The translations under genes and the position numbers were made by a program. Below are positions 46,734 through 57,846 of a DNA stretch of 64,000 nucleotides, piece by piece. Below the pieces are notes generated by a model. It did no database searches. It was given only the letters and a program-made list of their open reading frames with translations, and had not been told where the DNA came from. Numbering within the stretch: position 1 is the stretch's first letter; each line of letters opens with the position of its first letter. Origin of the DNA: Staphylococcus cornubiensis (lineage in GTDB: Bacteria > Bacillota > Bacilli > Staphylococcales > Staphylococcaceae); assembly GCF_900183575.1 (NCBI RefSeq), contig NZ_FXUZ01000007.1, positions 1-64,000 of the forward strand, in the 5' to 3' direction.

Positions 46734-49700
46734 ACGTCCTCCTCCTCTCCTTCTGCTGCCAGTATTTCTAGTGGCTTAATTTTTTCATCAACGCGTCGAT
46801 ATTTCGGGCTATCAATCATGCTGTCGACGTGACAGACTGCTTGATATTGACAATATTGACAAGGCAATTGATTACGGTATTGCATCGGCGCCACTTCATT
46901 ATGGCCATCCATAATACGACTCGCAATATCCACAAAGTTTTGCTTATTATGTTGGATTAATTTATAAATTGTTGCTTCGTCAGCTACTTTACTTGTCGCA
47001 TTCAAACTGCCATCCTTTTTCATACCGAGTGGGACAATATCTGATTTAAAGCCATTCGTCAATCGCTCATCATAAGCTTCCAATACATCTGAATCATTGT
47101 TGAGTAAGCCTTGTAGTTGATAAGATTTCAAAAAGGCTTCATCTAACTTGGCTGCTTCGATATCGTTCCACGCACGTTTTTCATCTCTAAATTGATGCAC
47201 GTACATGTATAAAAAGCCGCCTGGTTTCACTTCTTCCACTAAACCTAAACGATCCTTGTTTTGTAACGCAATATCCATATACGTCATCATTTGCATTTGC
47301 AAGCCGTAATACACTTTCACTAAATCGAGTGACGCACTTGTTGATGATGATTTGTAATCGATAATATTGACAAAGCTTTTATTATTTTTTTGGTACGTAT
47401 CAATACGATCAATTTGTCCTCGGATGTATATCGGCATGCCTTGTGACGTATATAACGTTTCTGCTTTCAGTTCTGATGCATCTTTCGGTGATTTACGGAA
47501 AGATTTCTCAAATGCGATCGGCTTAAATTGCGAATGCGACGTTTGGTATTTCATCGCATACAATGTCGCTTGTACGATGGCGCCAATTCGTTGTGATAAA
47601 TAACGATAATACGACGTTGAATTCAGCAGATTAAATTGCACATGTGGTAACAACGTTTCTAATGCTTCGTTCGTCAATTGTGCAATTTGAAGCTCTGTTA
47701 ACTGGTTGAAACGCCCTTCTACCTTGTCGGCAATATATTTCAGGACATCATGGAATATCGTCCCTAAGTCAAAGTTTTGAAGTTGATATTTCGTCCGTTC
47801 ATTCAATTTCAAGCCGTGAGATGTATAATGTTTAAATGGACAGCTTTGATATCCTTCAAAACGAGACACACTTGCATGAATCGCTTTACCATATAACTGT
47901 GTCGTTAAGTCCGCATCGAGTTGCACTGTGTCATTGTTGTATGTGAGTGCCGATTTCAAGTGTGCCAGGCCCTCATTAAGTTGCGGATACTGTGCCATCA
48001 CTGCATATGTCGTAAACCATGTATCCGAAATCAATCCTTCATCTAACCACGTTTTAAACGCTTCGAATAGATGCACTTTCGTTTGATGTGGGTGCTCAAT
48101 CAATGATAGCGTGTCTCGCGCTTGTTGATGTGTCAATTGGGTGATGTCTAAGTCACGAAACATTTGACGCACATCATTTAAAAACGGACTTTTCTCACGT
48201 TCAGCACCACTCGCATCCATCAAACTGTATGAAAATGTGACGGCATCTGTCGCACGTGTCATCGCAAAGTAACAGACAAAAGCTTCATCCATTTGTAAAA
48301 CGTCAGATGTTGGACTCAACTGCACACCCGCATACGTTTCAAAATCTTTCTTTTCATTGTCAGAAATAAGGCCTGAACCGTTAATCGCTTGCGGCATCAC
48401 ACCGTCATTCATCCCAATCATATAAATATGCTTTTTATTGTCCACTTTTGCTAAATCCATCGTCCCAATCGTCACTTGATCTAGAGTTTGTGGAATCATC
48501 GAAAATTCGAGCTCGTTTAAACCGACATCCAACACTTCTAAAAAGCGCGTCAACGTCATGTCACGTTCACCAAACACCGTCACGACATCGTCCAACACCC
48601 GAATGAATCCATTCCAAATTTGATCAATTTCTTCTGCCGCTTCATGTTCACCTTGCTGATCCAACATGTCACGTTGCGTCATCAATTGATTCGGCAATTC
48701 AAAATCTTCCATCGCTTCATAAAAATACGTCGCAAAAGCTTTAGCATTTGAACCTTGTGCTAACTTCTCTTCAAATTTCAATAATTTATTAAACACATTC
48801 GTTTTTAAATCAATCACACGTTCAAACGTCGCCGTCTCTTCTTCTGTCAACGGGTCATTTGGTCGGATACCCATTTTACGAAATTGATTCAATTCAAAAT
48901 ATTGTGGATCGACCCAACGTTTTCCATAAATCCCACGCTCAATCGCAAAGTTTTCCAACAAGTGGACTAAATATGCACTATCTGAAAATGTTTGTGTTAA
49001 GACATTCGTTTTCAACAAACGCATCAACGGTTCGAACTGCCATTCTGTTTGTAACACTTCGATTAAGGCACGCAACATTTCCATAATCGGATGGTGCGTC
49101 ATCGATTTTTTGACGTCAATATTGTACGGAATATCATATTGCGGCAAAATCGCATCTAACAAATAAACGTAAGACGGATCACGATATAAAATTGCAATAT
49201 CTTGATAACGGTACTGTTTTTCACGTACATCTCTTAAAATCGCACGTGCCAGTTCATTGACTTCTTCGCGTGTCGTTGGTGCTTCTAATATGCGAACCCC
49301 GTCGTCTGCAGTATGATGACTTTCAGGTTGTAATGCGTCAAACTGCGCTTCTAACACGCGTAATGACTGAGACTTGAAACGTTGTGGCGTGTTAAAATAC
49401 AGCCGTTCAAGTGGTTGTTGTATACGCTGAGCCATCTCCTCAAAATGCCGCAATGATTCAGACGGCTTACGAAACATACTTAGTACATCTGGGTCACCAT
49501 TTGTTGTTAATGCGACTGTCACAGACTTTACGTGTTTCACTAATGCTTCAATCATTTGATACTCTTGGGTAGAAAAGTTGTGAAAACCATCTATGTATAT
49601 TTCTGCTTGTTTGAGCCATTTCGACTGTGGAATCAATGTAACCAGTCGATTCATCAGCGCTTCTCCAGTAATATATTCCGATGACAGGCGCTCTTGCAGT

Positions 49701-50194
49701 TTTTCATAAATCAATGCAATATCATGTAACTTATGACGTGTGCGCGGATCAAGATGTTGCTCTGTAGCCATTTCTGATACCATCTCAGGTGTCACTGCAT
49801 ATTTCTCAAAATCTTGAATTTGTTCACGCACTTTTGTACTAAAACCCATATAACGTACTTGTGAACGATACAACTTCAACTCTGCTTGTGTCTCTTGTAA
49901 AATATCGTAAATCATCATCTCAATTGCAATAGACGACAAACGCTTTTCATGCACCCCACCTAATTCTTGTACAATACGATGACCGAGTCGCTCAAAGTGC
50001 AACACTTCTGTACGTACACTTCCTAACAACTCTGTATCATTGACGAGCGCTTGTTCATACAAATACGTCCCTTGCATCGGTGTAATAATAATGATAGGCT
50101 GTCCTATCGGTTGTGCTTTCATTTTTTCTTTAATTTCTGCTAACATGTGTGTGCTCTTGCCCGTTCCAGCACGACCTAAAAATGTTCGAAACAT
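46730..50194 (-). CDS. addB: ATP-dependent nuclease subunit B (AddB/RexB)
   Basis: AddB is the partner nuclease that recognises Chi and cuts the 5' strand. The 1154-residue protein has an N-terminal Walker [12 protein letters not shown] (about 8-18), a degenerate helicase body, and a C-terminal nuclease with [11 protein letters not shown]. The iron-sulfur staple is visible as one Cys in [10 protein letters not shown] and three in [20 protein letters not shown] stands before the ATG. With addA it forms a two-gene operon; relatives in S. aureus are about 1158 and 1217 residues. Confidence 0.96.
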   Translation of the reverse strand: MFRTFLGRAGTGKSTHMLAEIKEKMKAQPIGQPIIIITPMQGTYLYEQALVNDTELLGSVRTEVLHFERLGHRIVQELGGVHEKRLSSIAIEMMIYDILQETQAELKLYRSQVRYMGFSTKVREQIQDFEKYAVTPEMVSEMATEQHLDPRTRHKLHDIALIYEKLQERLSSEYITGEALMNRLVTLIPQSKWLKQAEIYIDGFHNFSTQEYQMIEALVKHVKSVTVALTTNGDPDVLSMFRKPSESLRHFEEMAQRIQQPLERLYFNTPQRFKSQSLRVLEAQFDALQPESHHTADDGVRILEAPTTREEVNELARAILRDVREKQYRYQDIAILYRDPSYVYLLDAILPQYDIPYNIDVKKSMTHHPIMEMLRALIEVLQTEWQFEPLMRLLKTNVLTQTFSDSAYLVHLLENFAIERGIYGKRWVDPQYFELNQFRKMGIRPNDPLTEEETATFERVIDLKTNVFNKLLKFEEKLAQGSNAKAFATYFYEAMEDFELPNQLMTQRDMLDQQGEHEAAEEIDQIWNGFIRVLDDVVTVFGERDMTLTRFLEVLDVGLNELEFSMIPQTLDQVTIGTMDLAKVDNKKHIYMIGMNDGVMPQAINGSGLISDNEKKDFETYAGVQLSPTSDVLQMDEAFVCYFAMTRATDAVTFSYSLMDASGAEREKSPFLNDVRQMFRDLDITQLTHQQARDTLSLIEHPHQTKVHLFEAFKTWLDEGLISDTWFTTYAVMAQYPQLNEGLAHLKSALTYNNDTVQLDADLTTQLYGKAIHASVSRFEGYQSCPFKHYTSHGLKLNERTKYQLQNFDLGTIFHDVLKYIADKVEGRFNQLTELQIAQLTNEALETLLPHVQFNLLNSTSYYRYLSQRIGAIVQATLYAMKYQTSHSQFKPIAFEKSFRKSPKDASELKAETLYTSQGMPIYIRGQIDRIDTYQKNNKSFVNIIDYKSSSTSASLDLVKVYYGLQMQMMTYMDIALQNKDRLGLVEEVKPGGFLYMYVHQFRDEKRAWNDIEAAKLDEAFLKSYQLQGLLNNDSDVLEAYDERLTNGFKSDIVPLGMKKDGSLNATSKVADEATIYKLIQHNKQNFVDIASRIMDGHNEVAPMQYRNQLPCQYCQYQAVCHVDSMIDSPKYRRVDEKIKPLEILAAEGEEEDV

Positions 50195-50301
50195 CGAATC
50201 CCCCCTATCTTAAGTCCTATTGATTATTTAAAATTAATTATAGCATTAACCGCTTGCGATACTCTATGAAAGTCAGTTGTACATTGGATCTTTTTGACAC
50301 A

Positions 50302-50338
50302 AAAAAAGCTGAGAAGACACCATAGTTTCCCAGCTTTT
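50302..50338 (-). terminator. spsAB terminator
   Basis: AAAGCTGGGAA pairs with TTCTCAGCTTT on the minus strand (one mismatch), followed by a T-run; it lies about 65 bases past the spsB stop. Confidence 0.75.
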
Positions 50339-50402
50339 GCTTAGTATTTTTTGTTATCGAATCGCTACATGATGTCTGTTCATCATGTGCTATCATTGAT
50401 AA

Positions 50403-50981
50403 TTACTCTTGTGTATCTGTGTGATCCGGATTGAAGTTGATTTTAAATTCACTCAATGGCCAGAATCTAAATGCGACTTTCCCTACGATTTGGTCTTTAT
50501 CAATCAGACCAAAAGCACGACTGTCTTTACTCACTTCACGGTTGTCACCTAAAACTAAATACTTGTCTTTCGGAATCTGTGCTTCACCGTTACTACCTGG
50601 GAAGTCTTTAGAATCGAAAGAACCTGTAATTTGGTCATATGTTTTATGTTTAAGATTGTATTCTAAATAAGGTTCATCTACTTTTTTACCGTTTAAGTAG
50701 AGTTGGTCATTTTTATAAACAACATGGTCTCCCGGTTTACCGATAATACGTTTAACATAGTCATGTTCTTCATCTGCATGGAATACAATGACATTCCCAT
50801 TATCTAAATGACCTAAAGTTTTCCCTATTTTGTTAACGATGACTCTTTCCCCATCTTTTAAAGTCGGGTCCATCGAATCACCTTTAATGTTGTATGGTTT
50901 GATGACAAACGCATACAGTAAACCTACAATCAATAATGCTAATCCTATAGACAGCAACCATTCAATTGTCTCTTTTTTCAC
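50403..50981 (-). CDS. spsB: Type I signal peptidase SpsB
   Basis: SpsB removes signal peptides from secreted proteins and is essential in staphylococci. The 192-residue protein has a single N-terminal membrane anchor (about 8-26), the catalytic Ser S36 in KGDSMDPTL and Lys K77 in DYVKRIIG, the same positions as in S. aureus, and the box E region LGDNREVSKDSR. The start is GTG with AGAGGTG upstream. It lies 19 bases downstream of spsA in one operon. It also processes the autoinducing-peptide precursor in S. aureus. Confidence 0.96.
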   Translation of the reverse strand: MKKETIEWLLSIGLALLIVGLLYAFVIKPYNIKGDSMDPTLKDGERVIVNKIGKTLGHLDNGNVIVFHADEEHDYVKRIIGKPGDHVVYKNDQLYLNGKKVDEPYLEYNLKHKTYDQITGSFDSKDFPGSNGEAQIPKDKYLVLGDNREVSKDSRAFGLIDKDQIVGKVAFRFWPLSEFKINFNPDHTDTQE

Positions 50982-50999
50982 AGTTTTACACCTCTTATT

Positions 51000-51518
51000 T
51001 TAAAAATGAGTCGTTATTCTATCAAAAGGATAATAACGTATCCATAAATTCCCTTCAATATTTGATTTCTTAATGAGACCAAACTCTCGCGAATCCGCAC
51101 CATCATCACGACGATCGTTCAATATTAAATACGTGTTCGGGGGAATGATATCACTTTCTGAATTCGGTAGCGCTCTCAATGACCATGACTTCTGATCTTG
51201 TTGATGCACATACGATTCAGAAACAGGCGAATGGTCCAATCGCAATTGACCTTTTTGAAATTCCACCGATTGGCCAGGTTCACCAATCACGCGTCCAACA
51301 CGATATTGACCCGCTGCTTGGTACACAACGATATCTTGATGATGTATTCCATCAAAGCGTGGTGCGAGTTTGTTAACCAATACCCGATCATGAGGCTGAA
51401 GTGTCGTGGCCATGTTCTGATTTTTGACTTCATATGGAATCACAACAAATAATACGATGACGGCTAAAATGATAAATGCGCTTATCGCAGCGAATGTCAT
51501 CTTAATGAGAAACTTCAA
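51000..51518 (-). CDS. spsA: Signal peptidase homologue SpsA, catalytically inactive
   Basis: This protein of about 172 residues has the type I signal peptidase fold: one N-terminal membrane segment, boxes B to E present as RVLVNKL, GRVIGEPGQ and LNDRRDDGADSREFG. The catalytic Ser is replaced (KNQNMATTL against KGDSMDPTL in SpsB) and the catalytic Lys is replaced (QYRVGRVIG against DYVKRIIG). It should therefore have no peptidase activity, as described for SpsA of S. aureus. The best start is TTG at 51518, seven bases after GGGAG; the ATG at 51536 has no site. Its role is unknown, perhaps binding or regulating SpsB. Confidence 0.9.
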   Translation of the reverse strand: MKFLIKMTFAAISAFIILAVIVLFVVIPYEVKNQNMATTLQPHDRVLVNKLAPRFDGIHHQDIVVYQAAGQYRVGRVIGEPGQSVEFQKGQLRLDHSPVSESYVHQQDQKSWSLRALPNSESDIIPPNTYLILNDRRDDGADSREFGLIKKSNIEGNLWIRYYPFDRITTHF

Positions 51519-51741
51519 TTTTGCACTCCCTATCATATCAAATTCACTATAACAACGTATATATTAACATAAATTTCTCTTAAATCGTTAATTTTTACAT
51601 TTGAGTGATACACTTCATATGATTTTGTACGTAAAGTTTTTCATTCATTACTTTTACTTCTATTTGAGTTAGACGCAGCGTAATTCCCCTTTATGTATGG
51701 CATGCTTAATAACCACTTTTCAAATCACACATCATCAAAGT

Positions 51742-51783
51742 AAAAAAAAGACTGACAAGACATCAACGCCTCATCAGTCTTTC
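51742..51783 (-). terminator. pgi terminator
   Basis: AAGACTGATGAG pairs with CTTGTCAGTCTT on the minus strand and is followed by a run of eight T. Confidence 0.8.
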
Positions 51784-51813
51784 ATTCATATGCGATTCAA
51801 AAGCGACGTTAAA

Positions 51814-53145
51814 TTATAAGCGTGCTTCTAAATCTTTTTTCTTATCTTCAAATCCAGGTTTACCTAATAATGCAAACATGTTTTGTTTATAAGCTTCTAC
51901 ACCTGGTTGGTTGAATGGGTTCACACCTAATTGGTAACCGCTCATTGCCACAGCTAATTCAAAGAAGTATACCACATAACCGTAAGTTTCAGCGTCTAAA
52001 CGAGGTAATTTAACAACCATGTTAGGCACGCCACCGTCAGTATGCGCAAGTAAAGTTCCTTCGAATGCTTTTGTATTGACTTCATCAACTGTTTTACCAG
52101 CTAAGTAGTTTAAGCCGTCTAAGTCATCCGCGTCTTCTTCAATCGTAATGTCGTGTTCTGGATTTTCTACTTTTAAGACTGTTTCGATTAAGAAACGACG
52201 ACCTTCTTGTACATATTGACCTAATGAGTGTAAGTCAGTTGTAAAGTTGGCACTTGAAGGATAGATGCCTTTTAAGTCTTTACCTTCTGATTCACCAAAT
52301 AATTGTTTCCACCATTCATTGAAGTATTGTAATGATGGTTCATAGTTGATTAACATTTCTGTTGTGTAACCTTTGTTGTAAAGGATGTTACGGATTGATG
52401 CATATTGATAAGCGATGTTTGAAGATAAATCATCAGAAGATAATTCTTCACGTGCTTTTGCTGCACCGCCCATCATTGCGTCGATATCAATACCAGCAAC
52501 AGCAATCGGTAATAAACCTACTGCAGTTAATACTGAGAAACGTCCGCCGACATCATCAGGTACGACAAATGTTTCGTAGCCTTCATTTGTTGCAAGTTGT
52601 TTTAATGCACCTTTTGCTTGGTCAGTTGTTGCAAAAATACGTTTAACGGCTTCTTCTTTACCATATTTCTCTTCTAATAATTTTTTGAAAATACGGAAAG
52701 CGACTGCAGGTTCAGTTGTTGTACCAGATTTAGAAATCACGTTAACTGAATAGTCTTTGTCAGCTAAATAGTCAATCAGTGATTGTAAATATGATGATGA
52801 TAAGTGGTTTCCTGCAAAGATAATTTCAGGATATTCACTATCTTTTTTGAATGCTGGTGTTAACATTTCGATTGCTGAACGTGCACCAAGGTACGAACCA
52901 CCAATACCGATTACGACAAGTACATCTGAATGTGATTGTACTTGTTTTGCTGCTTCTTTAATACGTGAAAATTCTTCTTTATCGTAATTAACTGGTAGGT
53001 CAACCCATCCTAAGAAGTCACTTCCTGCACCTGTACCTTCATGAATTGTACGGTGAATTGCTTTAACAGCAGCTTGTTGCTGATCTAATTCGTGTTGACC
53101 GAAAAATTTTAAAGCTTTTTGATAATCTAATTGGATATGTGTCAT
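51814..53145 (-). CDS. pgi: Glucose-6-phosphate isomerase
   Basis: Pgi interconverts glucose 6-phosphate and fructose 6-phosphate in glycolysis. The 443-residue enzyme has the SIS-type fold with [19 protein letters not shown], the phosphate-binding [16 protein letters not shown], and [20 protein letters not shown] (the PGI signature). The C-terminal [18 protein letters not shown] carries the catalytic Lys. Length equals the S. aureus enzyme. TAGGAGG precedes the ATG. It has its own terminator and is divergent from argG. Confidence 0.97.
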   Translation of the reverse strand: MTHIQLDYQKALKFFGQHELDQQQAAVKAIHRTIHEGTGAGSDFLGWVDLPVNYDKEEFSRIKEAAKQVQSHSDVLVVIGIGGSYLGARSAIEMLTPAFKKDSEYPEIIFAGNHLSSSYLQSLIDYLADKDYSVNVISKSGTTTEPAVAFRIFKKLLEEKYGKEEAVKRIFATTDQAKGALKQLATNEGYETFVVPDDVGGRFSVLTAVGLLPIAVAGIDIDAMMGGAAKAREELSSDDLSSNIAYQYASIRNILYNKGYTTEMLINYEPSLQYFNEWWKQLFGESEGKDLKGIYPSSANFTTDLHSLGQYVQEGRRFLIETVLKVENPEHDITIEEDADDLDGLNYLAGKTVDEVNTKAFEGTLLAHTDGGVPNMVVKLPRLDAETYGYVVYFFELAVAMSGYQLGVNPFNQPGVEAYKQNMFALLGKPGFEDKKKDLEARL

Positions 53146-53248
53146 ACACTTTTGCCTCCTAATTTAACTTAACATATGTTCATTTTACTAAGTTGCTTCG
53201 ACAAATTCAATTGACTTACCCAAGCATATGAATTGACATACATTTTTT

Positions 53249-53296
53249 ATGAATATTTATTTGGGTATTTGCATATAAATTCATTTATGTTATAGT
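53249..53296 (+). promoter_or_regulatory. argGH promoter with ARG boxes
   Basis: TTTGCA (53268-53273), a 17-base spacer and TATAGT (53291-53296) form the promoter 40 bases before argG. CATATAAATTCATT (53272-53285) and ATGAATATTTATTT (53249-53262) resemble the TGAAT-N4-ATTCA ARG box bound by ArgR/AhrC. Their overlap with the -35 and spacer predicts repression by arginine. Operator calls are by pattern only. Confidence 0.6.
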
Positions 53297-53336
53297 AAAG
53301 CTAATCAAATTTTAATTTTCAACAGAGGTGACTAGG

Positions 53337-54539
53337 ATGAAAGATAAAGTGGTTTTAGCATATTCAGGTGGTTTAGATACAAGTGTGGCAGTGCAATGGT
53401 TAATCGAACAAGGTTATGACGTCATTGCATGCTGTTTGGATGTCGGCGAAGGAAAAGATTTAGACCTTGTTTATCAAAAAGCGTTAGACATGGGTGCGAT
53501 TGAATCTCATGTCATTAATGCTACGAAGGAATTTGCAGAAGATTACGTCGGCTATACCATTAAAGGCAATTTAATGTATGAACAAACTTACCCACTCGTT
53601 TCGGCATTATCTCGCCCACTTATTTCTAAAAAGTTAGTGGAAATTGCACACAAAACGAATGCCGTAGCGATTGCGCATGGCTGTACAGGAAAAGGCAATG
53701 ACCAAGTACGTTTTGAAGTGGCGATTAAAGCGTTAGATCCAAACCTCAAAGTGATTGCACCAGTACGTGAATGGGGTTGGAGTCGTGAAGAGGAAATTGA
53801 TTATGCGAAAAAACACAATATTCCTGTCCCAATTGGCAAAGATTCTCCGTATTCAATTGACCAAAACTTATGGGGTCGTAGTAACGAATGTGGTGTGTTA
53901 GAAGATCCATATGTTGCACCACCGCAAGATGCTTATGACTTAACAAGCGAGTTAGAAGATACGCCTGATACAGCTGATGAAATTTTAATCTCATTTGAAC
54001 AAGGAATCCCGACACATATCGATGGTCAGCAGTATGCATTAGATGACTTGATTTTGTATTTAAATGAACTTGCTGGAAAACACGGTATCGGTAGAATCGA
54101 CCATATTGAAAACCGTCTCGTTGGTATTAAATCAAGAGAAGTATATGAAACACCTGGTGCCGAAGTCATTATTAAAGCACACCAAGCGTTAGAAACCATC
54201 ACTTTAACGAAAGATGTGGCACACTTTAAACCGATTATTGAAAAACAATTTGCAGAACAAGTGTATAACGGCTTATGGTTCTCACCTTTAACAGATGCAC
54301 TCAAAACGTTTGTCGATCAGACACAAAAATTTGTCACTGGTGATGTCCGTGTCAAATTGTTTAAAGGTCATGCCATTGTAAACGGTAGAAAATCTCCTTA
54401 CACACTTTATAATGAAAAATTAGCGACTTATACGAAAGAAGATGCTTTCAATCAACAATCAGCAGTGGGCTTTATCGATATTTACGGTTTACCTACACAA
54501 GTGAATGCGATGTTACATGGAGGCTATGCGGATGAGTAA
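53337..54539 (+). CDS. argG: Argininosuccinate synthase
   Basis: ArgG joins citrulline and aspartate using ATP to make argininosuccinate, the penultimate step of arginine synthesis. The 400-residue enzyme has the ATP-binding [10 protein letters not shown] at the N-terminus, [13 protein letters not shown], and the signature [24 protein letters not shown] lies six bases before the ATG at 53337; an upstream GTG is part of the ribosome site. It overlaps argH by eight bases. Staphylococci repress this operon through CcpA and ArgR-type regulators. Confidence 0.97.
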   Translation: MKDKVVLAYSGGLDTSVAVQWLIEQGYDVIACCLDVGEGKDLDLVYQKALDMGAIESHVINATKEFAEDYVGYTIKGNLMYEQTYPLVSALSRPLISKKLVEIAHKTNAVAIAHGCTGKGNDQVRFEVAIKALDPNLKVIAPVREWGWSREEEIDYAKKHNIPVPIGKDSPYSIDQNLWGRSNECGVLEDPYVAPPQDAYDLTSELEDTPDTADEILISFEQGIPTHIDGQQYALDDLILYLNELAGKHGIGRIDHIENRLVGIKSREVYETPGAEVIIKAHQALETITLTKDVAHFKPIIEKQFAEQVYNGLWFSPLTDALKTFVDQTQKFVTGDVRVKLFKGHAIVNGRKSPYTLYNEKLATYTKEDAFNQQSAVGFIDIYGLPTQVNAMLHGGYADE

Positions 54540-55926
54540 AAAAGCTTGGGGCGGCAGATTTGAAGAGAAACCAGAAGCGTGGGTCGATGCGTTTAATGCG
54601 TCGATTCACTTCGATCAAACACTCATTGATGAAGACATTCAAGGGAGCATTGCACACGCGACAATGCTTGCACACCAACACATTTTAACTGAATCAGAAA
54701 GTACGTTGATCATTCAAACATTACAAGCTATTCAACACGACTTTCATGAAGGGAAAATTGAATTTCAAACCGCTTTAGAAGACATCCATTTGAATGTTGA
54801 ACATGAATTGATCAAACGTATTGGTCCTGTGGGCGGCAAACTGCATACCGGTCGTAGTCGTAATGACCAAGTGGCAACGGATATGCATCTGTATACAAAA
54901 AAAGAAGTTCAGACCATCATTGAATATATTCATGCTTTTCAACAAACGTTGTTACAACTTGCAGAACAACATGTAGAAACGATCATGCCTGGTTATACAC
55001 ACCTTCAACGTGCACAACCGATTTCATTTGCACATCACATCATGACGTATTTCTGGATGCTCGAACGTGATCAAACGCGTTTTAAAGAAGCATTAGCACG
55101 TATTGATGTCTCTCCTTTAGGCGCCGCAGCTTTAAGTGGGACGACGTATCCGATTGACCGTCATGAAACGCAAGCATTACTCGGTTTTAGTGCATTATAT
55201 GAAAACAGTATCGATGCCGTAAGTGATCGTGACTATATTGTTGAAACGTTGAACAATATTAACTTAACGATGATTCACCTGTCTCGTTTTGCTGAAGAAA
55301 TTATCTTTTGGTCATCAGAAGAAGCAAAATTCATCACATTGTCGGACGGATTTTCAACAGGTTCTTCAATTATGCCACAAAAGAAAAATCCAGATATGGC
55401 TGAACTCATTCGTGGTAAAGTCGGTCGTACAACGGGACATCTCGTCGGTCTATTGATGACATTAAAAGGATTGCCACTCGCTTATAATAAAGATATGCAG
55501 GAAGATAAAGAAGGCTTATTTGATGCGATTGAAACGATTAAAGGGTCACTCCGCATCTTTGACGGCATGGTCGCAACGATGACTGTCAATACCGATCGTT
55601 TACAAGAAACAGTGCGCCAAGACTTTTCGAATGCGACTGAGTTAGCGGACTATCTTGTCACGAAAGGCATCCCATTTAGAGAAGCACATGAAATCGTTGG
55701 TAAACTCGTCCTGTGGGCAATTCAACATGAGATGTATTTACTCGATGTCCCATTAGACGTGTACCAAACACATCATGCCAAAATTGAAGCAGATATTTAT
55801 CAATATTTACAACCTGATGAAGCGGTCAAACGTCGTCAAAGCTATGGTGCCACAGGTCAAGACGCTGTTCGTCATCAAATCAAAGTCGCAAAGACACTTA
55901 TAGAACGCCATCATACAAACGCATAA
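54532..55926 (+). CDS. argH: Argininosuccinate lyase
   Basis: ArgH splits argininosuccinate into arginine and fumarate. The 464-residue fumarase-superfamily enzyme starts [10 protein letters not shown] and has [13 protein letters not shown], the conserved His region TRPGYTH-like as [12 protein letters not shown], and the signature loop [12 protein letters not shown] with the catalytic Ser. GGAGG is eight bases before the ATG at 54532, which overlaps the argG stop. Earlier in-frame ATGs at 54505-54529 lie inside argG and lack ribosome sites. Confidence 0.97.
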   Translation: MSKKAWGGRFEEKPEAWVDAFNASIHFDQTLIDEDIQGSIAHATMLAHQHILTESESTLIIQTLQAIQHDFHEGKIEFQTALEDIHLNVEHELIKRIGPVGGKLHTGRSRNDQVATDMHLYTKKEVQTIIEYIHAFQQTLLQLAEQHVETIMPGYTHLQRAQPISFAHHIMTYFWMLERDQTRFKEALARIDVSPLGAAALSGTTYPIDRHETQALLGFSALYENSIDAVSDRDYIVETLNNINLTMIHLSRFAEEIIFWSSEEAKFITLSDGFSTGSSIMPQKKNPDMAELIRGKVGRTTGHLVGLLMTLKGLPLAYNKDMQEDKEGLFDAIETIKGSLRIFDGMVATMTVNTDRLQETVRQDFSNATELADYLVTKGIPFREAHEIVGKLVLWAIQHEMYLLDVPLDVYQTHHAKIEADIYQYLQPDEAVKRRQSYGATGQDAVRHQIKVAKTLIERHHTNA

Positions 55927-55976
55927 TTCATAGGTGTGCTATGGTGCCTGTGATGCAGCTCTCAAAAACATATCCT

Positions 55977-56015
55977 CGCCTGATTAAACTGTAACAAAGT
56001 TTGATCAGGCGTTAT
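55977..56015 (+). terminator. argGH terminator
   Basis: CGCCTGAT-AAACT pairs with AGTTT-ATCAGGCG (one mismatch) and is followed by TTATT. Confidence 0.78.
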
Positions 56016-56128
56016 TGCGTTGAAATATCCCCTAACATACGCCTTCTTATAATTTAACGTCTCCTTTTAATTGAATGTGTGGCCATCATTTCAAACATAA
56101 AGATAAAGTAATTTTTGAATTAAGACTA

Positions 56129-56157
56129 TTGCCGTTTTTTTGAATTTTCTCTATGCT
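56129..56157 (+). promoter_or_regulatory. glpQ promoter
   Basis: TTGCCG (56129-56134), a 17-base T-rich spacer and TATGCT (56152-56157), 33 bases upstream of the glpQ start. Confidence 0.55.
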
Positions 56158-56190
56158 AAAAATAACACCATTATTTAAGGAGGCGTCAAT

Positions 56191-57132
56191 ATGAAAGTCA
56201 CATCACATTTATTAGCATCATCGGTTTTGATCGGGTCACTCATTGTAGGTGCCAACGCGCTTGCTGACAATACAAATGCAGAATCACCTCAAAGCACTGC
56301 CCAACACCATCAAGCTACACCACTGTCACCAGGCCAACATAATGTATTAAACAAACCTCATGTCAATATTGGTCATCGTGGTGCAAGTGGTTATGCCCCT
56401 GAACATACTTTTGCTTCTTATGACAAAAGCCTTAACGAAATGGGAGCTGATTATTTAGAAATTGATTTACAAATGACGAAAGACGGTCATTTAGTCGCTA
56501 TGCATGATGATAAAGTTGACCGTACGACAAATGGAATTGGCCGTGTGGACCACTACACATTGGCTGAATTAAAAAAGTTAGATGCAGGATCGTGGTTCAA
56601 TCAGAAATTTCCAGAATATCAAAACCCACAATATGTAGGTCAACAAGTGCCAACGCTCGATGAAATTTTCAACCGTTATGGTACGCAAGCCAATTATTAC
56701 ATTGAAACGAAATCACCGGATGTATATCCAGGAATGGAAGAAAAACTGCTTCAAAAGTTACATCAACACGGTCTCGACTGTAAAAACAATTTAAGCAATG
56801 GTAAAGTTGTCATTCAATCCTTTTCAAGAGAAAGTCTAAAAAAAGTGCATCACCTAAATCCTTATATTCCACTTGTACAACTGTTAGATAAAGGCGAGCT
56901 TCCACGCCAATCCTCAACTGATTTACAAAATATTCAAAGTTATGCAGTTGGTTTGGGTCCGGACTATCATGATTTAACTGCCAAAAACACACGTGCACTG
57001 CGTCAACAAGGGTTTTATATCCATCCTTATACTGTGAACGATGCTAACACTATGGCACGTTTAAACCGCTATGGTGTGACAGGTGTATTTACGAACTACC
57101 CAGATGTGTATCGCACGTTAATCCAACAATAA
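56191..57132 (+). CDS. glpQ: Secreted glycerophosphoryl diester phosphodiesterase GlpQ
   Basis: GlpQ hydrolyses glycerophosphodiesters to glycerol 3-phosphate and an alcohol; outside the cell it salvages phosphate and glycerol from lipid head groups. The 313-residue precursor has a signal peptide (1-25, cut likely after NALA) and a GDPD TIM barrel. Active-site residues are H62 and R63 (GHRGASG), E90 and D92 (LEIDLQ) and H105 (AMHDDKVDR). Length and place match S. aureus GlpQ. AAGGAGG precedes the ATG. Confidence 0.93.
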   Translation: MKVTSHLLASSVLIGSLIVGANALADNTNAESPQSTAQHHQATPLSPGQHNVLNKPHVNIGHRGASGYAPEHTFASYDKSLNEMGADYLEIDLQMTKDGHLVAMHDDKVDRTTNGIGRVDHYTLAELKKLDAGSWFNQKFPEYQNPQYVGQQVPTLDEIFNRYGTQANYYIETKSPDVYPGMEEKLLQKLHQHGLDCKNNLSNGKVVIQSFSRESLKKVHHLNPYIPLVQLLDKGELPRQSSTDLQNIQSYAVGLGPDYHDLTAKNTRALRQQGFYIHPYTVNDANTMARLNRYGVTGVFTNYPDVYRTLIQQ

Positions 57133-57169
57133 ACACGTCCCTTTTTCATTTACTACAAAATAGAAATAG

Positions 57170-57203
57170 CCAGGGGCCGGGACACAATTGCGTTTCCCAG
57201 CCC
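57170..57203 (+). terminator. Hairpin behind glpQ (possible terminator)
   Basis: GGGGC-GGGA pairs with TCCC-GCCCC (one mismatch), but no T-run follows, so termination is uncertain. Similar G/C hairpins recur between staphylococcal genes. Confidence 0.4.
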
Positions 57204-57249
57204 CTCTCCTACGATGGACGAAAATCAAAATACGGAAATATAAAATCAA

Positions 57250-57380
57250 TTAAGATGAATGGGAATAAAAATTTTTTATGCTATTGATGCATTATTTTGT
57301 TTAACTTGCCCTTTCGCGATGAATTGTGTTTTTGATTGCCCTCATGGCTTCGCGTTCCAAGCCTCCTTAGAGCAATTTGA
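57250..57380 (+). repeat. Dispersed palindromic element, copy R5 (shortened)
   Basis: The left part matches R3 (ATTTTTTATGCTATTGATGCA, TTTAACTTGCC, TTTTTGATTGCCCTCATGG). The hairpin is reduced: ATTGC (57335-57339)/GCAAT (57372-57376) outside and GGCTT (57346-57350)/AAGCC (57359-57363) inside. So this copy lost the central part but still folds. It fills most of the 365-base gap between glpQ and the next gene. Confidence 0.6.
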
Positions 57381-57497
57381 TGAAAATATATCAAGGTTAG
57401 ACAATTAAAAAATTTTATATCCCATCCACAGGCTATTTTGAATTTCACTTTTCCAATTTAAAACACAAACTCACGATTTCAATTATCGCTATCAATG

Positions 57498-57656
57498 TTA
57501 CTTTTTAGATTGGCCTCTTTTCATCCCTTTGATGACATAAATTACGCCGATGATGATGAACACTGCAGCAATGAGCCATTCATGCTTCGTCGCAAATGTG
57601 ATACCTGCTACTGTAAAAATGGTTGCGATGATGAGTGTGAACGTACTTCTATTCAT
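57498..57656 (-). CDS. Small 52-residue membrane protein
   Basis: This is a 52-residue protein beginning MNRSTFTLIIATIFTVAG, with two hydrophobic segments (about 5-21 and 26-43) and a basic tail (KGMKRGQSKK). GGAGG lies about nine bases before the ATG at 57656. It looks like a genuine small hypothetical membrane protein. I do not recognise a family and infer no function. It is convergent with glpQ and downstream of gudB's terminator. Confidence 0.65.
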   Translation of the reverse strand: MNRSTFTLIIATIFTVAGITFATKHEWLIAAVFIIIGVIYVIKGMKRGQSKK

Positions 57657-57793
57657 TGTTGTTTCCTCCTGATGTTTTAGAATGAATTTTCATATTTCTA
57701 TGCGTTAATTGTTCCTTATAGCCATTCAGTAAAAAGACGAGCAATTTTTATGAACGATGATGTCTACCAAAAGTTCATTTTGTGTTAAAGGTA

Positions 57794-57834
57794 TAAAAAA
57801 AGCAGAGATGCACAAATTCAGTGTCTCTGCTTTG
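57794..57834 (-). terminator. gudB terminator
   Basis: AAAGCAGAGA pairs with TCTCTGCTTT and a T-run of seven follows on the minus strand, about a dozen bases past the gudB stop. Confidence 0.85.
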
Positions 57835-57846
57835 CTATCTATTTTT

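Noticed and set aside
57495-57680. 61-codon Cys-rich plus-strand frame
   Set aside because: Antisense to the 52-residue membrane protein, which has the ribosome site and hydrophobic pattern.
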